DNA of 64,000 nt from Aquipseudomonas alcaligenes NBRC 14159 (GTDB taxonomy: Bacteria > Pseudomonadota > Gammaproteobacteria > Pseudomonadales > Pseudomonadaceae), in the NCBI RefSeq assembly GCF_000467105.1, contig NZ_BATI01000013.1, positions 28,360 to 92,359 on the forward strand, given 5' to 3'. The notes beneath the pieces were generated by a model, which saw only the letters and a program-made list of their open reading frames with translations, made no database searches and was not told the DNA's origin. This document shows, piece by piece, positions 1 through 8,377 of the stretch. The position numbers and the translations under genes are program-made. Position 1 is the stretch's first letter, and each line of letters opens with the position of its first letter.

Positions 1-688
1 CGTGCTCGGCAGTGCTGCCCAGGTCGGCGAGCATGCCGTCGAGCAGCGAAGCTTCCAGGCTGGCGTTACCGCTGCGAGCCGGGAAGCCCACGTCGGCGCT
101 GCTGCCTTCTTCACGCTCGGCACTGACCACGAAGACTTCGCTGGTGTTGCGCACCACGCCCGGTTCGATGCGCACGCGCACCCGCACCTGGTTATCGGTG
201 TCGCTCATCAGGCTGCCGACACGGCGGCCCATGGACGGCGCCAGGTCCTGCGCGCCCTGCCACTCGGTGATGAACTCACCGGTCTGCGGACGCTCCTCGG
301 CGATGCGGAAGCCGTTGTTCTCGAAGTAGGAACGCGCTACCGGCCAGACTTCCGCCGGCGTACGTTGCGCCACCAGCCAACGCGAGTCGCCGCTCTTCTG
401 CAGGCTGAATTCGTTGGACTCGGCCGCGGCACCGAGTGCCTGCGGACGCGGTACCTCGAAGCTCTGAGGCGTCTCGGAGCTGGTCGCCACGTGTGCCGGC
501 ACCGGCAACAGCGGATCGATGCGCTTGGCGTCGACATTGGCCGGCATCTGCATCGGCGCGGTCTGGCGCGCGTCCAGATAGTCGGTGGAGCGGTCACGGA
601 AGTAACCTTCGTCGCCCCACAGCCAGCCGCAGCCGCTGGTACTGGAGATGATCAGGGCAAGGGTGGAGAGTCCAGCCAGTCGCTTCAT
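1..688 (-). CDS. bamC: Outer-membrane assembly lipoprotein BamC (3' part outside window)
   Basis: BamC (NlpB) is a lipoprotein subunit of the BAM complex, which inserts beta-barrel proteins into the outer membrane. The frame opens with ATG at 688 and runs off the left edge without a stop, giving about 229 codons. The N-terminus is a lipoprotein signal: Met-Lys-Arg, a hydrophobic stretch, then STSGC with the lipidated Cys at residue 20. It is followed by the BamC-type segment CGWLWGDEGYFRDRS. It lies 17 bases downstream of dapA on the same strand, the usual dapA-bamC operon. The family is about 370 residues in Pseudomonas, so roughly the C-terminal third is missing here. Confidence 0.9.
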   Translation of the reverse strand, partial: MKRLAGLSTLALIISSTSGCGWLWGDEGYFRDRSTDYLDARQTAPMQMPANVDAKRIDPLLPVPAHVATSSETPQSFEVPRPQALGAAAESNEFSLQKSGDSRWLVAQRTPAEVWPVARSYFENNGFRIAEERPQTGEFITEWQGAQDLAPSMGRRVGSLMSDTDNQVRVRVRIEPGVVRNTSEVFVVSAEREEGSSADVGFPARSGNASLEASLLDGMLADLGSTAEH

Positions 689-705
689 GCGCAAGTATTC
701 CTCGA

Positions 706-1584
706 TTAAGCCAGGACGCCGGACTGGCGCATGGCCTGCCGCAGCGGTTCGTGACAACGCGGGCTGAGCCAGGTCAGCGGCAGGCGGATGCCGTCCTGCA
801 TCAGTCCCATCTCATGCAGGGCCCACTTCACCGGAATCGGGTTCGATTCGATGAACAGATTCTTGTGCAGCGGCATCAGGCGCTCGTTGATCGCCCGCGC
901 GGTGGCGGCATCACCGCGCATCGCGGCGGCGCACAGCTCGGCCATGGCACGCGGGGCGACGTTGGCCGTCACCGAGATATTGCCCTTGCCGCCCATCAGC
1001 ATCAGCTCGACGGCGGTGGCATCGTCGCCGGAGTAGACCAGGAAGTCGGAACTCACGCGACTGAGAATGTCCTGAGCGCGCTGCAGGTCGCCAGTGGCTT
1101 CCTTGATACCGATGATGTTGGCAACCTTGGACAGGCGCTCGACGGTTTCCGGCAGCATGTCGCAGGCGGTACGGCCCGGCACGTTGTAGAGAATCTGCGG
1201 GATGGCCACATTTTCGGCGATGTGACGGAAGTGCTGGTACAGGCCTTCCTGAGTCGGCTTGTTGTAGTAGGGGGTGACCAGCAGGCAGGCATCGGCGCCC
1301 ACGCTCTTGGCGTTCTGGGTCAGCTCGACGGCTTCGCGGGTGCTGTTGGCGCCGGTACCGGCGATCACCGGGATGCGCCCGGCCACCTGGTCGACCACGC
1401 GGCGGATGACTTCCACGTGCTCGTGGACATCCAGAGTCGCGGATTCGCCGGTGGTGCCGACGGCAACAATGGCGTTGGTGCCTTCCTGCAGGTGGAAGTC
1501 GACCAGTTTGCTCAGGGCGTCCCAGTCCAGACCGCCTTGTGCGTCCATGGGCGTGACCAGTGCCACCATACTGCCCGAAATCAT
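706..1584 (-). CDS. dapA: 4-hydroxy-tetrahydrodipicolinate synthase DapA
   Basis: DapA condenses pyruvate with aspartate semialdehyde, the first committed step to diaminopimelate and lysine, in the cytosol. The 292-residue length is normal for the family. The TTGES motif sits at residues 44-48, YNVPGRT carries the catalytic Tyr near 133, and KEATGD carries the Schiff-base Lys near 161. The open frame extends to 1722, but the start MISGSMVAL at 1584 is preceded by AGGAG eight bases upstream and matches the family N-terminus. It is transcribed with bamC and diverges from gcvR across about 155 bases that must hold both promoters. Confidence 0.96.
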   Translation of the reverse strand: MISGSMVALVTPMDAQGGLDWDALSKLVDFHLQEGTNAIVAVGTTGESATLDVHEHVEVIRRVVDQVAGRIPVIAGTGANSTREAVELTQNAKSVGADACLLVTPYYNKPTQEGLYQHFRHIAENVAIPQILYNVPGRTACDMLPETVERLSKVANIIGIKEATGDLQRAQDILSRVSSDFLVYSGDDATAVELMLMGGKGNISVTANVAPRAMAELCAAAMRGDAATARAINERLMPLHKNLFIESNPIPVKWALHEMGLMQDGIRLPLTWLSPRCHEPLRQAMRQSGVLA

Positions 1585-1739
1585 GCAACCGCTCCTGCCG
1601 GAAAAAGAGAGCCGTAATGGTACTGGCGGCTCAGGTGTTGCACAACCGCCGCAGCATTCCCCTGAGCGGCGCTTTTCGCTACCCTTCAGCCTTTGTTCGG
1701 CCAGCGTGTGCCGAGCGCCCATCGTTTCAGGAAAGCTGC

Positions 1740-2297
1740 ATGTCCACCCCTCAGGTTCGCGAACAATTCCTCGTCATCAGCGCACTCGGCGCCAACCCCA
1801 TGGAGCTCACCAGCGTGCTCTGCCGGGCCAGCCAGGAGAACCGCTGCGGCGTGGTCAGTAGCCGCCTCACTCGCCATGGCGAGTACAGCGCCCTGGTGCT
1901 GCAGGTCAACGGCAGCTGGGACGCTCTGGCCCGCCTTGAAGGCGTGCTGCCGGCGCTGGCCAAGCGCCACGCCTTCAGCGTCAACATGATCCGCAGTGCC
2001 GCCCTGGACGTGCGCCCCAACGCGCTGCCCTACGTGGCCTACGTCAGCTGCGCCTACCGCCCGGACATTCTCAACGAGCTGTGCCAGTTCTTCAGCGACC
2101 ACCGCGTGGAGCTGGAAAACATCACCTGTGACACCTACCAGGCGCCGCAAACCGGCGGCACCCTGCTCAATGCAACGCTCACCGTGACCCTGCCACCGGG
2201 CACCCAGATCAGCTGGCTGCGCGACCAGTTCCTCGACTTTGCCGACGCCCTGAACCTGGACGCGCTGATCGAACCCTGGCGCCCGCAAAACCCGTAA
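1740..2297 (+). CDS. gcvR: Glycine cleavage system regulator GcvR (tandem ACT domains)
   Basis: This 185-residue protein has two ACT-type ligand-binding modules, roughly residues 8-75 and 90-175, and no DNA-binding domain. That matches GcvR, which in Escherichia coli binds glycine and antagonises GcvA at the gcvTHP operon. The start [10 protein letters not shown] was chosen because the upstream part of the frame lies in the dapA-gcvR promoter interval. It ends ten bases before bcp and probably forms a gcvR-bcp operon, an arrangement also found in P. aeruginosa. The regulatory role is inferred from the family. Confidence 0.87.
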   Translation: MSTPQVREQFLVISALGANPMELTSVLCRASQENRCGVVSSRLTRHGEYSALVLQVNGSWDALARLEGVLPALAKRHAFSVNMIRSAALDVRPNALPYVAYVSCAYRPDILNELCQFFSDHRVELENITCDTYQAPQTGGTLLNATLTVTLPPGTQISWLRDQFLDFADALNLDALIEPWRPQNP

Positions 2298-2307
2298 GGA
2301 GTGAATG

Positions 2308-2781
2308 ATGGCCGTCTCCCTCGACCAACCGGTTGCCGACTTCAACGCCGCCGCCACCAGCGGCCAGCAGGTCTCCCTCAGCGCTCTGAAGGGCCAGCAA
2401 GTGGTGATCTACTTCTATCCCAAGGACAGCACCCCGGGCTGCACCACAGAGGGCCAGGACTTCCGCGACCAGCACGCCGCCTTCCAGGCCGCCAACACGG
2501 TGGTCTTCGGTGTCTCGCGCGACGGCATGAAGTCTCACGAGAACTTCAAGTGCAAGCAGGCATTCCCCTTCGAGCTGATCAGCGACAAGGACGAGGCGCT
2601 CTGCCAGCTGTTCGACGTGATCAAGCTGAAGAAGCTGTACGGCAAGGAATACCTGGGCATCGACCGCAGCACCTTCCTGATCGACGCGCAGGGCGTGCTG
2701 CGTCGGGAGTGGCGCGGCGTCAAGGTCCCGGGCCATGTGGATGAAGTGCTGGCTGCAGCACAAGCACTGAACAAGAGCTGA
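2308..2781 (+). CDS. bcp: Thioredoxin-dependent peroxiredoxin Bcp
   Basis: This is an atypical peroxiredoxin of the BCP/PrxQ family that reduces hydrogen peroxide and organic peroxides in the cytosol. The catalytic motif P-x3-T-x2-C is present as PKDSTPGC, with the peroxidatic Cys at about residue 45. The resolving Cys found five residues later in E. coli BCP is absent (PGCTTEGQDF). A Cys in KCKQAF, near residue 83, could substitute, or the enzyme may work as a 1-Cys type. Two ATGs occur at 2305 and 2308. The second has the better spacing, six bases, to AAGGAG. A strong terminator follows. Confidence 0.93.
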   Translation: MAVSLDQPVADFNAAATSGQQVSLSALKGQQVVIYFYPKDSTPGCTTEGQDFRDQHAAFQAANTVVFGVSRDGMKSHENFKCKQAFPFELISDKDEALCQLFDVIKLKKLYGKEYLGIDRSTFLIDAQGVLRREWRGVKVPGHVDEVLAAAQALNKS

Positions 2782-2792
2782 CTCACAGGAAA

Positions 2793-2816
2793 AGGGCCGC
2801 ATCAGCGGCCCTTTTT
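2793..2816. terminator. Bidirectional rho-independent terminator (bcp / tusA-like)
   Basis: A GGGCCGC stem, ATCA loop and GCGGCCC stem are flanked by A and T runs. It lies between the convergent bcp and TusA-like genes and can serve both strands. Confidence 0.85.
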
Positions 2817-2829
2817 CGCTGAGCAGGCC

Positions 2830-3069
2830 TCAGGCCTTTCTCAGCCAGTAGCGGAACACCCCGCCCTCTTCTTCTTCGCGCAGCAGCTCATGCCCGGCCA
2901 GCCGGGCGAACGCGCGAAAGTCGCGCTGCGAGCCGGCGTCGGTGGCGGTGACCTTGAGCACCGCACCACTGGCCAGGCGATTGAGCTCCAGCTTGGCCTT
3001 GAGCAGCGGCAGCGGGCAGCTCAGGCCGGTGGCGTCCAGCTCGGCATCACAAGGGGGAATATCGGTCAT
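2830..3069 (-). CDS. TusA/SirA-family sulfur-carrier-like protein
   Basis: This 79-residue protein has the TusA-family core. The signature ATGLSCPLPLLKAK lies near the N-terminus, with the persulfide-forming Cys at about residue 18 in a CPxP context. By family it should carry sulfane sulfur to a partner. Its position between bcp and the bepA-nadA pair corresponds to PAO1 PA1006, which has been linked to molybdenum cofactor homeostasis and nitrate respiration. That exact role is transferred by synteny only. The open frame reaches further upstream, but MTDIPPCDAEL at 3069 is the family-like start. It diverges from bepA. Confidence 0.85.
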   Translation of the reverse strand: MTDIPPCDAELDATGLSCPLPLLKAKLELNRLASGAVLKVTATDAGSQRDFRAFARLAGHELLREEEEGGVFRYWLRKA

Positions 3070-3170
3070 GCGCACTCTCCTCGAAGGCCGCCAAGGATAA
3101 CGCACAACCCTGGCCAGCAGCGCGGCAAGGCAGCTACAGTAAGCCCCTCGTTTCACCAAGAGCCCCGTGC

Positions 3171-4601
3171 ATGAATCTTCTGCGCCCCACCCTGCTCGCC
3201 CTGGCCTGCCTCGCACTGCCCGCAGGCGCCAGCGACCTGCCGTCGCTGGGCGACGCCAGTTCATCGATCGTCTCGCCGGAACAGGAACACCGCCTTGGCC
3301 GCGCCTGGCTCAGCGTCCTGCGCGGGCAGATCGATCAGCTGTCCGATCCGCAGCTCAAGGACTATGTGGAAACCAGCGTCTATCGCCTGGCCGAGACCAG
3401 CCAGCTGGAAGACCGCCGCTTGGAATTCGTCCTGCTCAACAGCCCGCAGATCAACGCCTTCGCCGCCCCCGGCGGCATCGTCGGAGTCAACGGCGGCCTG
3501 CTGCTGCACGCCCAGACCGAGGGCGAATACGCCTCGGTGATGGCTCACGAACTGGCGCACCTGTCGCAACGCCACTTCGCCCGCGGTGTCGAGGCCCAGC
3601 AACGCATGCAGGTACCGGTGATGGCCGCCATGCTCGCCGGCATCGTTGCTGCCGCTGCCGGCGCCGGAGACGCCGGTATCGCCACCATCATGGGTGCGCA
3701 GGCCGCCGCCATCCAGGAGCAGCGCCGCTTCTCCCGACAGAACGAACAGGAAGCCGACCGCATCGGCCTGCTCAACCTGGAGAAAGCCGGCTACGATCCG
3801 CGCGCCATGCCCAGCATGTTCGAGCGCCTGATGCGCCAGTATCGCTACGACTCCAAGCCGCCGGAATTCCTCCTCACCCACCCGGTCACCGAGTCGCGCA
3901 TCGCCGACACCCGCAACCGCGCCGAGCAGTACCCCTCCCAGGGCATCTCCGACAGCCTCGGCTACCAGCTGATGCGGGCGCGCACCCAGCTGATGTTCGA
4001 GGAAACCCCCGGCATCGCCGCCAAGCGCTTCCGCGCCATGCTCGACAGCAACCCCAGGCTGGAAGCGGCTCACTACGGCCTGGCCATCGCCCACATCAAG
4101 GGCGGCCGCCTCGCCGAGGCGCGCAGCGAGCTGAACGCCCTGTTGACCAAGAAGCCCAACGATCTCACCTACAACCTGGCCATGATCGAACTGGACAGCG
4201 CGGCCAACCGACTGAGCGACGCCCAGCAGCGTATCGAGCGGGTGCGCAGCCTGTATCCTGATAGCTACCCGCTGGAGCAGGCGCGCATCGACCTGCTGCT
4301 CAAGCAGAACCAGACCAAGGAAGCCGAAGTCGCCCTCGACCAGCTGCTCAAGCAACGCAGCAACGATCCGGACGTGTGGTATCAGGTTGCAGAGGTGCGC
4401 GGCCTGACGCGCAACATCATCGGCCTGCACCAGGCCCGCGCCGAGTTCTTCGCCCTGGTTGGCGACTACGACCAGGCACTGGAGCAGCTCGACCTGGCCA
4501 AGCGCCGCGCCAGCAGCAACTTCCCCCTGGCCTCGCGCATCGACGCCCGCCAGCAGGAGCTGATGGAAGAGAAACGCGCGCTGGACAAGATGATGCGCTG
4601 A
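3171..4601 (+). CDS. bepA: Periplasmic metalloprotease/chaperone BepA (M48 with TPR)
   Basis: BepA is a periplasmic zinc protease that either assists assembly of LptD and other outer-membrane proteins or degrades stalled ones. The 476-residue product begins with a signal peptide (MNLLRPTLLALACLALPAGA). The M48 domain follows, with HELAH in MAHELAHLSQRH and the downstream Glu ligand in RQNEQEADRIG. Residues about 260-470 are a tetratricopeptide array. The length fits the family (about 480). It is monocistronic: a terminator follows directly and the TusA-like gene diverges upstream. PAO1 PA1005 has the same neighbours. Confidence 0.92.
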   Translation: MNLLRPTLLALACLALPAGASDLPSLGDASSSIVSPEQEHRLGRAWLSVLRGQIDQLSDPQLKDYVETSVYRLAETSQLEDRRLEFVLLNSPQINAFAAPGGIVGVNGGLLLHAQTEGEYASVMAHELAHLSQRHFARGVEAQQRMQVPVMAAMLAGIVAAAAGAGDAGIATIMGAQAAAIQEQRRFSRQNEQEADRIGLLNLEKAGYDPRAMPSMFERLMRQYRYDSKPPEFLLTHPVTESRIADTRNRAEQYPSQGISDSLGYQLMRARTQLMFEETPGIAAKRFRAMLDSNPRLEAAHYGLAIAHIKGGRLAEARSELNALLTKKPNDLTYNLAMIELDSAANRLSDAQQRIERVRSLYPDSYPLEQARIDLLLKQNQTKEAEVALDQLLKQRSNDPDVWYQVAEVRGLTRNIIGLHQARAEFFALVGDYDQALEQLDLAKRRASSNFPLASRIDARQQELMEEKRALDKMMR

Positions 4602-4612
4602 ACCCGGCCATT

Positions 4613-4641
4613 AAAAAGCCCGGCAATCGCCGGGCTTTTTT
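4613..4641 (+). terminator. Rho-independent terminator of bepA
   Basis: A GCCCGGC/GCCGGGC stem with AATC loop is preceded by five A and followed by six T, 11 bases after the bepA stop codon. Confidence 0.88.
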
Positions 4642-4658
4642 CTGCGCGCTCGTAACGC

Positions 4659-4800
4659 AGAGCCTGTTTACGAGCTTTTGAGCTAGAGCCAGGCAAGGCG
4701 AAATTGGGCGAGGACGCGGAGTTTACGAGCTGTAAATGAGCAGCCCGAGCCCAATTTCAACGCAGCATGGCCGACGATCAAGAGATCGTAGACAGGCTCT
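4659..4800. mobile_element. MITE-like palindromic intergenic element (no ORF)
   Basis: This 142-base element is bounded by 23-base inverted repeats, 4659-4681 and 4778-4800, that match at 20 of 23 positions. The outermost bases are AGAGCCTGT on each side. Inside are a perfect 10-base inverted repeat (GAAATTGGGC at 4700-4709, complement at 4749-4758) and a central TTTAC/GTAAA hairpin at 4722-4736. The whole can therefore fold as one nested palindrome. It encodes nothing. The right end supplies the last base of the nadA stop codon. I recall similar GAGCCTGTTTAC-ended repeats scattered through pseudomonad genomes. Mobilisation by a transposase elsewhere is inferred, and no target-site duplication is obvious. 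Confidence 0.65.
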
Positions 4801-5858
4801 CAGGCGTTGCCAGCCAGCTTCAGCCGTACCGCCTGGGTGAAGTCCAGCATACGCTTGAGCGGCTTGATCGCGCGCGGAATCAGCGCCGCATCGACCAGGA
4901 TCTCGTTACTGCCCTCACGCAGGCACTGCAGGGTGCGCTGCAGGGTATTCATGGCCATCCACGGGCAGTGCGCGCAGCTGCGGCAGGCGGCGCCGTTGCC
5001 GGCGGTAGGCGCCTCGACGAAGACCTTGTCCGGGCACAGCTGCTGCATCTTGTAGAAGATGCCGCGGTCGGTGGCGACGATGAAGGTCTTGTTCGGCAGG
5101 GTCTGCGCCGCCTTGATCAGCTGACTGGTCGAACCCACCGCATCGGCCAGTTCGATCACCGCCTCCGGCGACTCCGGGTGCACCAGGATGGCGGCCTCCG
5201 GATAGAGCGCCTTCATGTCTTCCAGCTGCTTGGCCTTGAACTCCTCGTGAACGATGCAGGCACCGTCCCACAGCAGCATGTCGGCACCGGTCTCGCGCTG
5301 GATGTAGCGCCCCAGGTGCTGATCAGGCGCCCAGAGAATCTTCTCGCCGTTGTCCATCAGGCTCTCGACGATCTCCAGCGCGCAACTGGAGGTCACCACC
5401 CAGTCGGCCCGCGCCTTTACCGCTGCCGAGGTGTTGGCGTACACCACCACGGTGCGATCGGGGTGCTGGTCGCAGAAGGCCGAGAACTCCTCCACCGGGC
5501 AGCCCAGGTCGAGCGAGCAGGTGGCGTCCAGAGTCGGCATCAGCACGCGCTTTTCCGGATTGAGGATCTTGGCAGTCTCGCCCATGAACTTGACCCCAGC
5601 CACCACCACGGTCTGCGCCGCGTGCTGGTTGCCGAAACGGGCCATCTCCAGGGAGTCAGAGACGCAACCTCCGGTTTCCTCGGCCAGAGCCTGGATCACC
5701 GGATCGCAGTAGTAATGCGCCACCAGCACGGCATTCTGCTTCTTCAGCTCGGCGGCGATCTCGCTGCGGTAGAAGGCTTCCTCCTCGACCGTCAGCGGCT
5801 TGGGCTGCTTGGCGGCAAGATGGGCCTGCACCAGCAGGCGTTCGGAAATCTGAGTCAT
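4800..5858 (-). CDS. nadA: Quinolinate synthase NadA
   Basis: NadA is a [4Fe-4S] enzyme that condenses iminoaspartate with dihydroxyacetone phosphate to quinolinate in de novo NAD synthesis. The 352-residue length is usual. Candidate cluster cysteines are visible in [20 protein letters not shown] and [10 protein letters not shown]. The start MTQISERLL at 5858 fits the family. The gene is transcribed leftward. Its stop codon TGA (4802-4800) takes its final base from the terminal repeat of the MITE-like element, so the native 3' untranslated region has been replaced. In PAO1 the gene upstream on this side is mvfR (pqsR), which is absent here. Confidence 0.96.
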   Translation of the reverse strand: MTQISERLLVQAHLAAKQPKPLTVEEEAFYRSEIAAELKKQNAVLVAHYYCDPVIQALAEETGGCVSDSLEMARFGNQHAAQTVVVAGVKFMGETAKILNPEKRVLMPTLDATCSLDLGCPVEEFSAFCDQHPDRTVVVYANTSAAVKARADWVVTSSCALEIVESLMDNGEKILWAPDQHLGRYIQRETGADMLLWDGACIVHEEFKAKQLEDMKALYPEAAILVHPESPEAVIELADAVGSTSQLIKAAQTLPNKTFIVATDRGIFYKMQQLCPDKVFVEAPTAGNGAACRSCAHCPWMAMNTLQRTLQCLREGSNEILVDAALIPRAIKPLKRMLDFTQAVRLKLAGNA

Positions 5859-5944
5859 GTCATCAAACCTGAGTGCGCTGAAACGCGAGCGGGCAGTATA
5901 TCACCGGGCCTTGGGCCGCCCGCCAAGCCGCTTTTTCGAGGCAT

Positions 5945-5972
5945 AAAAAAAGCCAGTCTTTCGACTGGCTTT
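5945..5972 (-). terminator. Terminator downstream of tRNA-Lys
   Basis: Read on the minus strand, AAAGCCAGT, a CGAAAG loop and ACTGGCTTT are followed by a run of T. It lies eight bases beyond the tRNA CCA end. Confidence 0.85.
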
Positions 5973-5979
5973 AGCGATA

Positions 5980-6055
5980 TGGTGGGTCGTGTAGGATTCG
6001 AACCTACGACCAATTGGTTAAAAGCCAACTGCTCTACCGACTGAGCTAACGACCC
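5980..6055 (-). tRNA. tRNA-Lys (anticodon TTT)
   Basis: The 76-base cloverleaf reads on the minus strand with acceptor stem GGGTCGT/ACGACCC, D arm GCTC...GAGC, anticodon arm GTTGG-CTTTTAA-CCAAT (anticodon TTT), T arm GTAGG-TTCGAAT-CCTAC and an encoded CCA. It has its own promoter and terminator. By synteny it corresponds to PAO1 PA0976.1, one of the two tRNA-Lys genes used as attachment sites by pKLC102/PAPI-type islands in P. aeruginosa. No island is present here. Confidence 0.97.
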
Positions 6056-6067
6056 AACGCGGAGCGC

Positions 6068-6095
6068 ATGATACTGATTTAATTCAGGAAATCAA
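6068..6095 (-). promoter_or_regulatory. Putative sigma-70 promoter of tRNA-Lys
   Basis: On the minus strand TTGATT (6095-6090) and TATCAT (6073-6068) are separated by 16 bases. A GC-rich discriminator precedes the tRNA 5' end at 6055. GC-rich discriminators are typical of stringently controlled stable-RNA promoters. Confidence 0.5.
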
Positions 6096-6111
6096 CACTC
6101 CAAAGAAAAAA

Positions 6112-6786
6112 TTATGCGTAGCGGGTGGGATCGGCCACCCCGGCAGCCGCAAAACCCGCAGCGCGCAGGCGGCAGCTGTCGCACTTGCCGCAGGCACGCC
6201 CGTCGTCGTCCGCCTGGTAGCAGGACACGGTCAGGCCGTAGTCGACGCCGTGTTGCACACCGATCTGCACGATCTGCGCCTTGGACAGATTCTGCAGCGG
6301 CGCCTGAATACGGAACCCTCGGCCCTCCACCCCCTCGCGGGTCGCCAGGTTGGCCACTCGCTCGAAAGCTTCGATGAACTCCGGACGGCAGTCCGGATAC
6401 CCCGAGTAATCCACCGCATTCACACCGATGAAGATGTCGTGGGCGCCCAGCACTTCGGCCCAGCCCAGCGCCAGGGAGAGAAACACGGTATTGCGCGCCG
6501 GCACATAGGTGACCGGAATACCCTCGGTCGGTGCCTCGGGCACGGCGATGCTGCTGTCGGTGAGGGCCGAACCACCGATGCCGTTGAGGTTGAGGCCGAT
6601 CACCTTGTGCTCGACCACCCCCATCTGCTGCGCCACCCGCTCGGCCGCCTGCAGCTCGGCGTGGTGACGCTGGCCATAATCGAAACTCATGCTGTAGCAG
6701 GCGAAACCCGCCGCCTTGGCCTGGGCCAGGATGGTGGCGGAGTCGAGGCCACCGGAGAGCAGTACCACGGCTTTCCTGTCGGTCAT
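6112..6786 (-). CDS. queC: 7-cyano-7-deazaguanine synthase QueC
   Basis: QueC converts 7-carboxy-7-deazaguanine to preQ0 using ATP and ammonia, for queuosine in tRNA. The 224-residue product has the PP-loop [10 protein letters not shown] near the N-terminus and a C-terminal zinc site with Cys in [20 protein letters not shown]. The frame continues upstream inside queE, but [13 protein letters not shown] at 6786 is the family start and leaves one base after the queE stop. queE and queC thus form a tight two-gene operon acting at successive steps. A tRNA gene lies directly downstream. Confidence 0.96.
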   Translation of the reverse strand: MTDRKAVVLLSGGLDSATILAQAKAAGFACYSMSFDYGQRHHAELQAAERVAQQMGVVEHKVIGLNLNGIGGSALTDSSIAVPEAPTEGIPVTYVPARNTVFLSLALGWAEVLGAHDIFIGVNAVDYSGYPDCRPEFIEAFERVANLATREGVEGRGFRIQAPLQNLSKAQIVQIGVQHGVDYGLTVSCYQADDDGRACGKCDSCRLRAAGFAAAGVADPTRYA

Positions 6787-6787
6787 G

Positions 6788-7435
6788 TCAGTGTCCCGGC
6801 TCGTCATTCCAGAGAATCTTGTGCAACTGCAGCTGGAAGCGTACCGGCAGGTTGTCGGAGACGATCCAGTCGGCCAGGGCGCGAGCATCCACCTGCCCGT
6901 GGCTGGGCGAGAACAGCACCTCACCGGCGCGCTGCTCAAGGCGGTACTCGATCAGCTTGGAGACAGCCCAGTCGTAGTCCTCGCGCGAGCAGATGACGAC
7001 CTTCACCTGGTCGTTGCCGGTCAGCTCATCCAAGTTGCTGTAGAGGTTGCGTGCAACTTCCTGCGAGCCCGGGGTCTTCAGGTCGACCACCCGGCTGACC
7101 CGCCGATCCGTAGAGGCAATATCCATGGCACCGCTGGTTTCCAGCGACACGCGATAGCCGGCGTCACACAGCTGTTCGAGCAAGGGGATGCAATTGGGTT
7201 GCGCCAGCGGTTCGCCACCGGTGACGCAGACATAACGCGGCTTGAAGGCGGCTACCCGCTCGAGGATGGCCTCCAGGCTCATGATCTCGCCACCACTGAA
7301 GGCATAGGCGGTGTCGCAGTACTGGCAGCGCAGCGGGCAGCCGGTGAGGCGGACAAATACGGTGGGCAGGCCACTGGTATTGGTCTCGCCCTGCAACGAG
7401 TAGAAAATCTCGGTAATACGCAGGTTTGTTTGCAT
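6788..7435 (-). CDS. queE: 7-carboxy-7-deazaguanine synthase QueE (radical SAM)
   Basis: QueE is a radical-SAM enzyme that turns 6-carboxy-tetrahydropterin into 7-carboxy-7-deazaguanine, the step before QueC. The 215-residue protein shows the cluster-binding C-x3-C-x2-C as GCPLRCQYC and the glycine-rich TGGEPLAQ. The start at [17 protein letters not shown] was chosen by family similarity. The frame extends 11 codons further into the non-coding interval. It reads leftward after the cpoB terminator and is probably transcribed from its own promoter. Confidence 0.95.
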   Translation of the reverse strand: MQTNLRITEIFYSLQGETNTSGLPTVFVRLTGCPLRCQYCDTAYAFSGGEIMSLEAILERVAAFKPRYVCVTGGEPLAQPNCIPLLEQLCDAGYRVSLETSGAMDIASTDRRVSRVVDLKTPGSQEVARNLYSNLDELTGNDQVKVVICSREDYDWAVSKLIEYRLEQRAGEVLFSPSHGQVDARALADWIVSDNLPVRFQLQLHKILWNDEPGH

Positions 7436-7508
7436 GAGGGCACCGGGCGTGACGGCGAAACAGGCCATCCGCCTCCGTTGCGGGTAAATCGGGGCGGCGA
7501 TAGTAACG

Positions 7509-7535
7509 AAAAAGCCCGCGACAAGCGCGGGCTTT
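7509..7535 (-). terminator. Terminator at the end of the tol-pal-cpoB operon
   Basis: On the minus strand AAAGCCCGCGC, a short loop and GCGGGCTTTTT form a stem with a T tail, 20 bases past the cpoB stop codon. Confidence 0.82.
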
Positions 7536-7555
7536 CTGACCGAACGACGGCCGGG

Positions 7556-8371
7556 TCAGGGCAGACGCTGGAGGTCGCGCTGCGCCAACTGAGCGGCGGA
7601 AGAACCGGGGTACTGGGCGATCAGCTGCTGCAGGATGCCCTTGGCGCGATCGGTATTGCCCAGACGCTGCTCGACGTCAGCCAGCTTGAACAGCGAGTCC
7701 GGCACCTTGGCGTGAGTCGGGTAGCTGGCCGCCACCTGCGCGAAGGCCTTGCCAGCGCCTTGCAGATTGCCCTGGGCCAGGTTCACCTCACCCAACCAGT
7801 ACTGGGCATTGCCGGCGTACTGGCTCTGCGGGAACTTGCGCAGGAAACCTTCGAAGGCCTGGCTGGCCTTGGCAAAGTCCTTGGCCTTGATCAGGTCGAA
7901 GGCAGCATCGTAGTAGAGCTTTTCCTTCGCCGGGTCGGCCGGTTCGTTGCTGGCGACCGGCGCCTGCTGGGCCGGGGCAGCGGGAGTGCCGGCGGCGTTG
8001 ATCGCGCCATCGGCCGGGGAATTCTGTGCAGGTGCCTGTGGAGCACCGGCGGCACCGCCTTGCAGGCGGCTGTCGAGATCCTGATAACGCGCCTGGCTTT
8101 CCTGCTTGAGGCGTGCGATCTCGTTTTGCTGTTCTTCAACCAGGCCACGCAGTTGCGCGATGTCCTGCTGCATCTGCTGCAGTTGCATGAACAGCTCGCC
8201 CTGCGCCGAAACCGGGGCGGCTGCCCCGGCTCCGGCGTAGGCGCCGCTCGTACCGTAACCGACCGGCGGATAGCTGCTCGCCGAGCCGCCATCCACCACG
8301 GGAACCTCCGCCACCGCCGCAAGCGGCAGGGCGAATACCAGAGAGGTCAGGACACGAGGGCACTTACGCAT
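7556..8371 (-). CDS. cpoB: Cell-division coordinator CpoB (YbgF)
   Basis: CpoB is a periplasmic TolA-binding protein that coordinates peptidoglycan synthesis with outer-membrane constriction at division. The 271-residue product has a signal peptide ending near AVAEV, a predicted coiled coil at about residues 60-105 (LQQMQQDIAQLRGLVEE), a Pro/Ala-rich linker, and three TPR-like repeats from about residue 150 to the end (YYDAAFDLIKAKDFAKA). It is the last gene of the ybgC-tolQRAB-pal-cpoB cluster, six bases after pal. Confidence 0.93.
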   Translation of the reverse strand: MRKCPRVLTSLVFALPLAAVAEVPVVDGGSASSYPPVGYGTSGAYAGAGAAAPVSAQGELFMQLQQMQQDIAQLRGLVEEQQNEIARLKQESQARYQDLDSRLQGGAAGAPQAPAQNSPADGAINAAGTPAAPAQQAPVASNEPADPAKEKLYYDAAFDLIKAKDFAKASQAFEGFLRKFPQSQYAGNAQYWLGEVNLAQGNLQGAGKAFAQVAASYPTHAKVPDSLFKLADVEQRLGNTDRAKGILQQLIAQYPGSSAAQLAQRDLQRLP

Positions 8372-8377
8372 GGCGAA

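Noticed and set aside
3731..4601. Possibility that the TPR part of BepA is a separate gene
   Set aside because: The frame is continuous with the M48 domain and the combined length matches the BepA family.
4767..6044. Open frame of 425 codons running through nadA antisense and into tRNA-Lys
   Set aside because: It crosses the MITE-like element, the nadA antisense strand, a terminator and a tRNA gene, so it cannot be a real gene.
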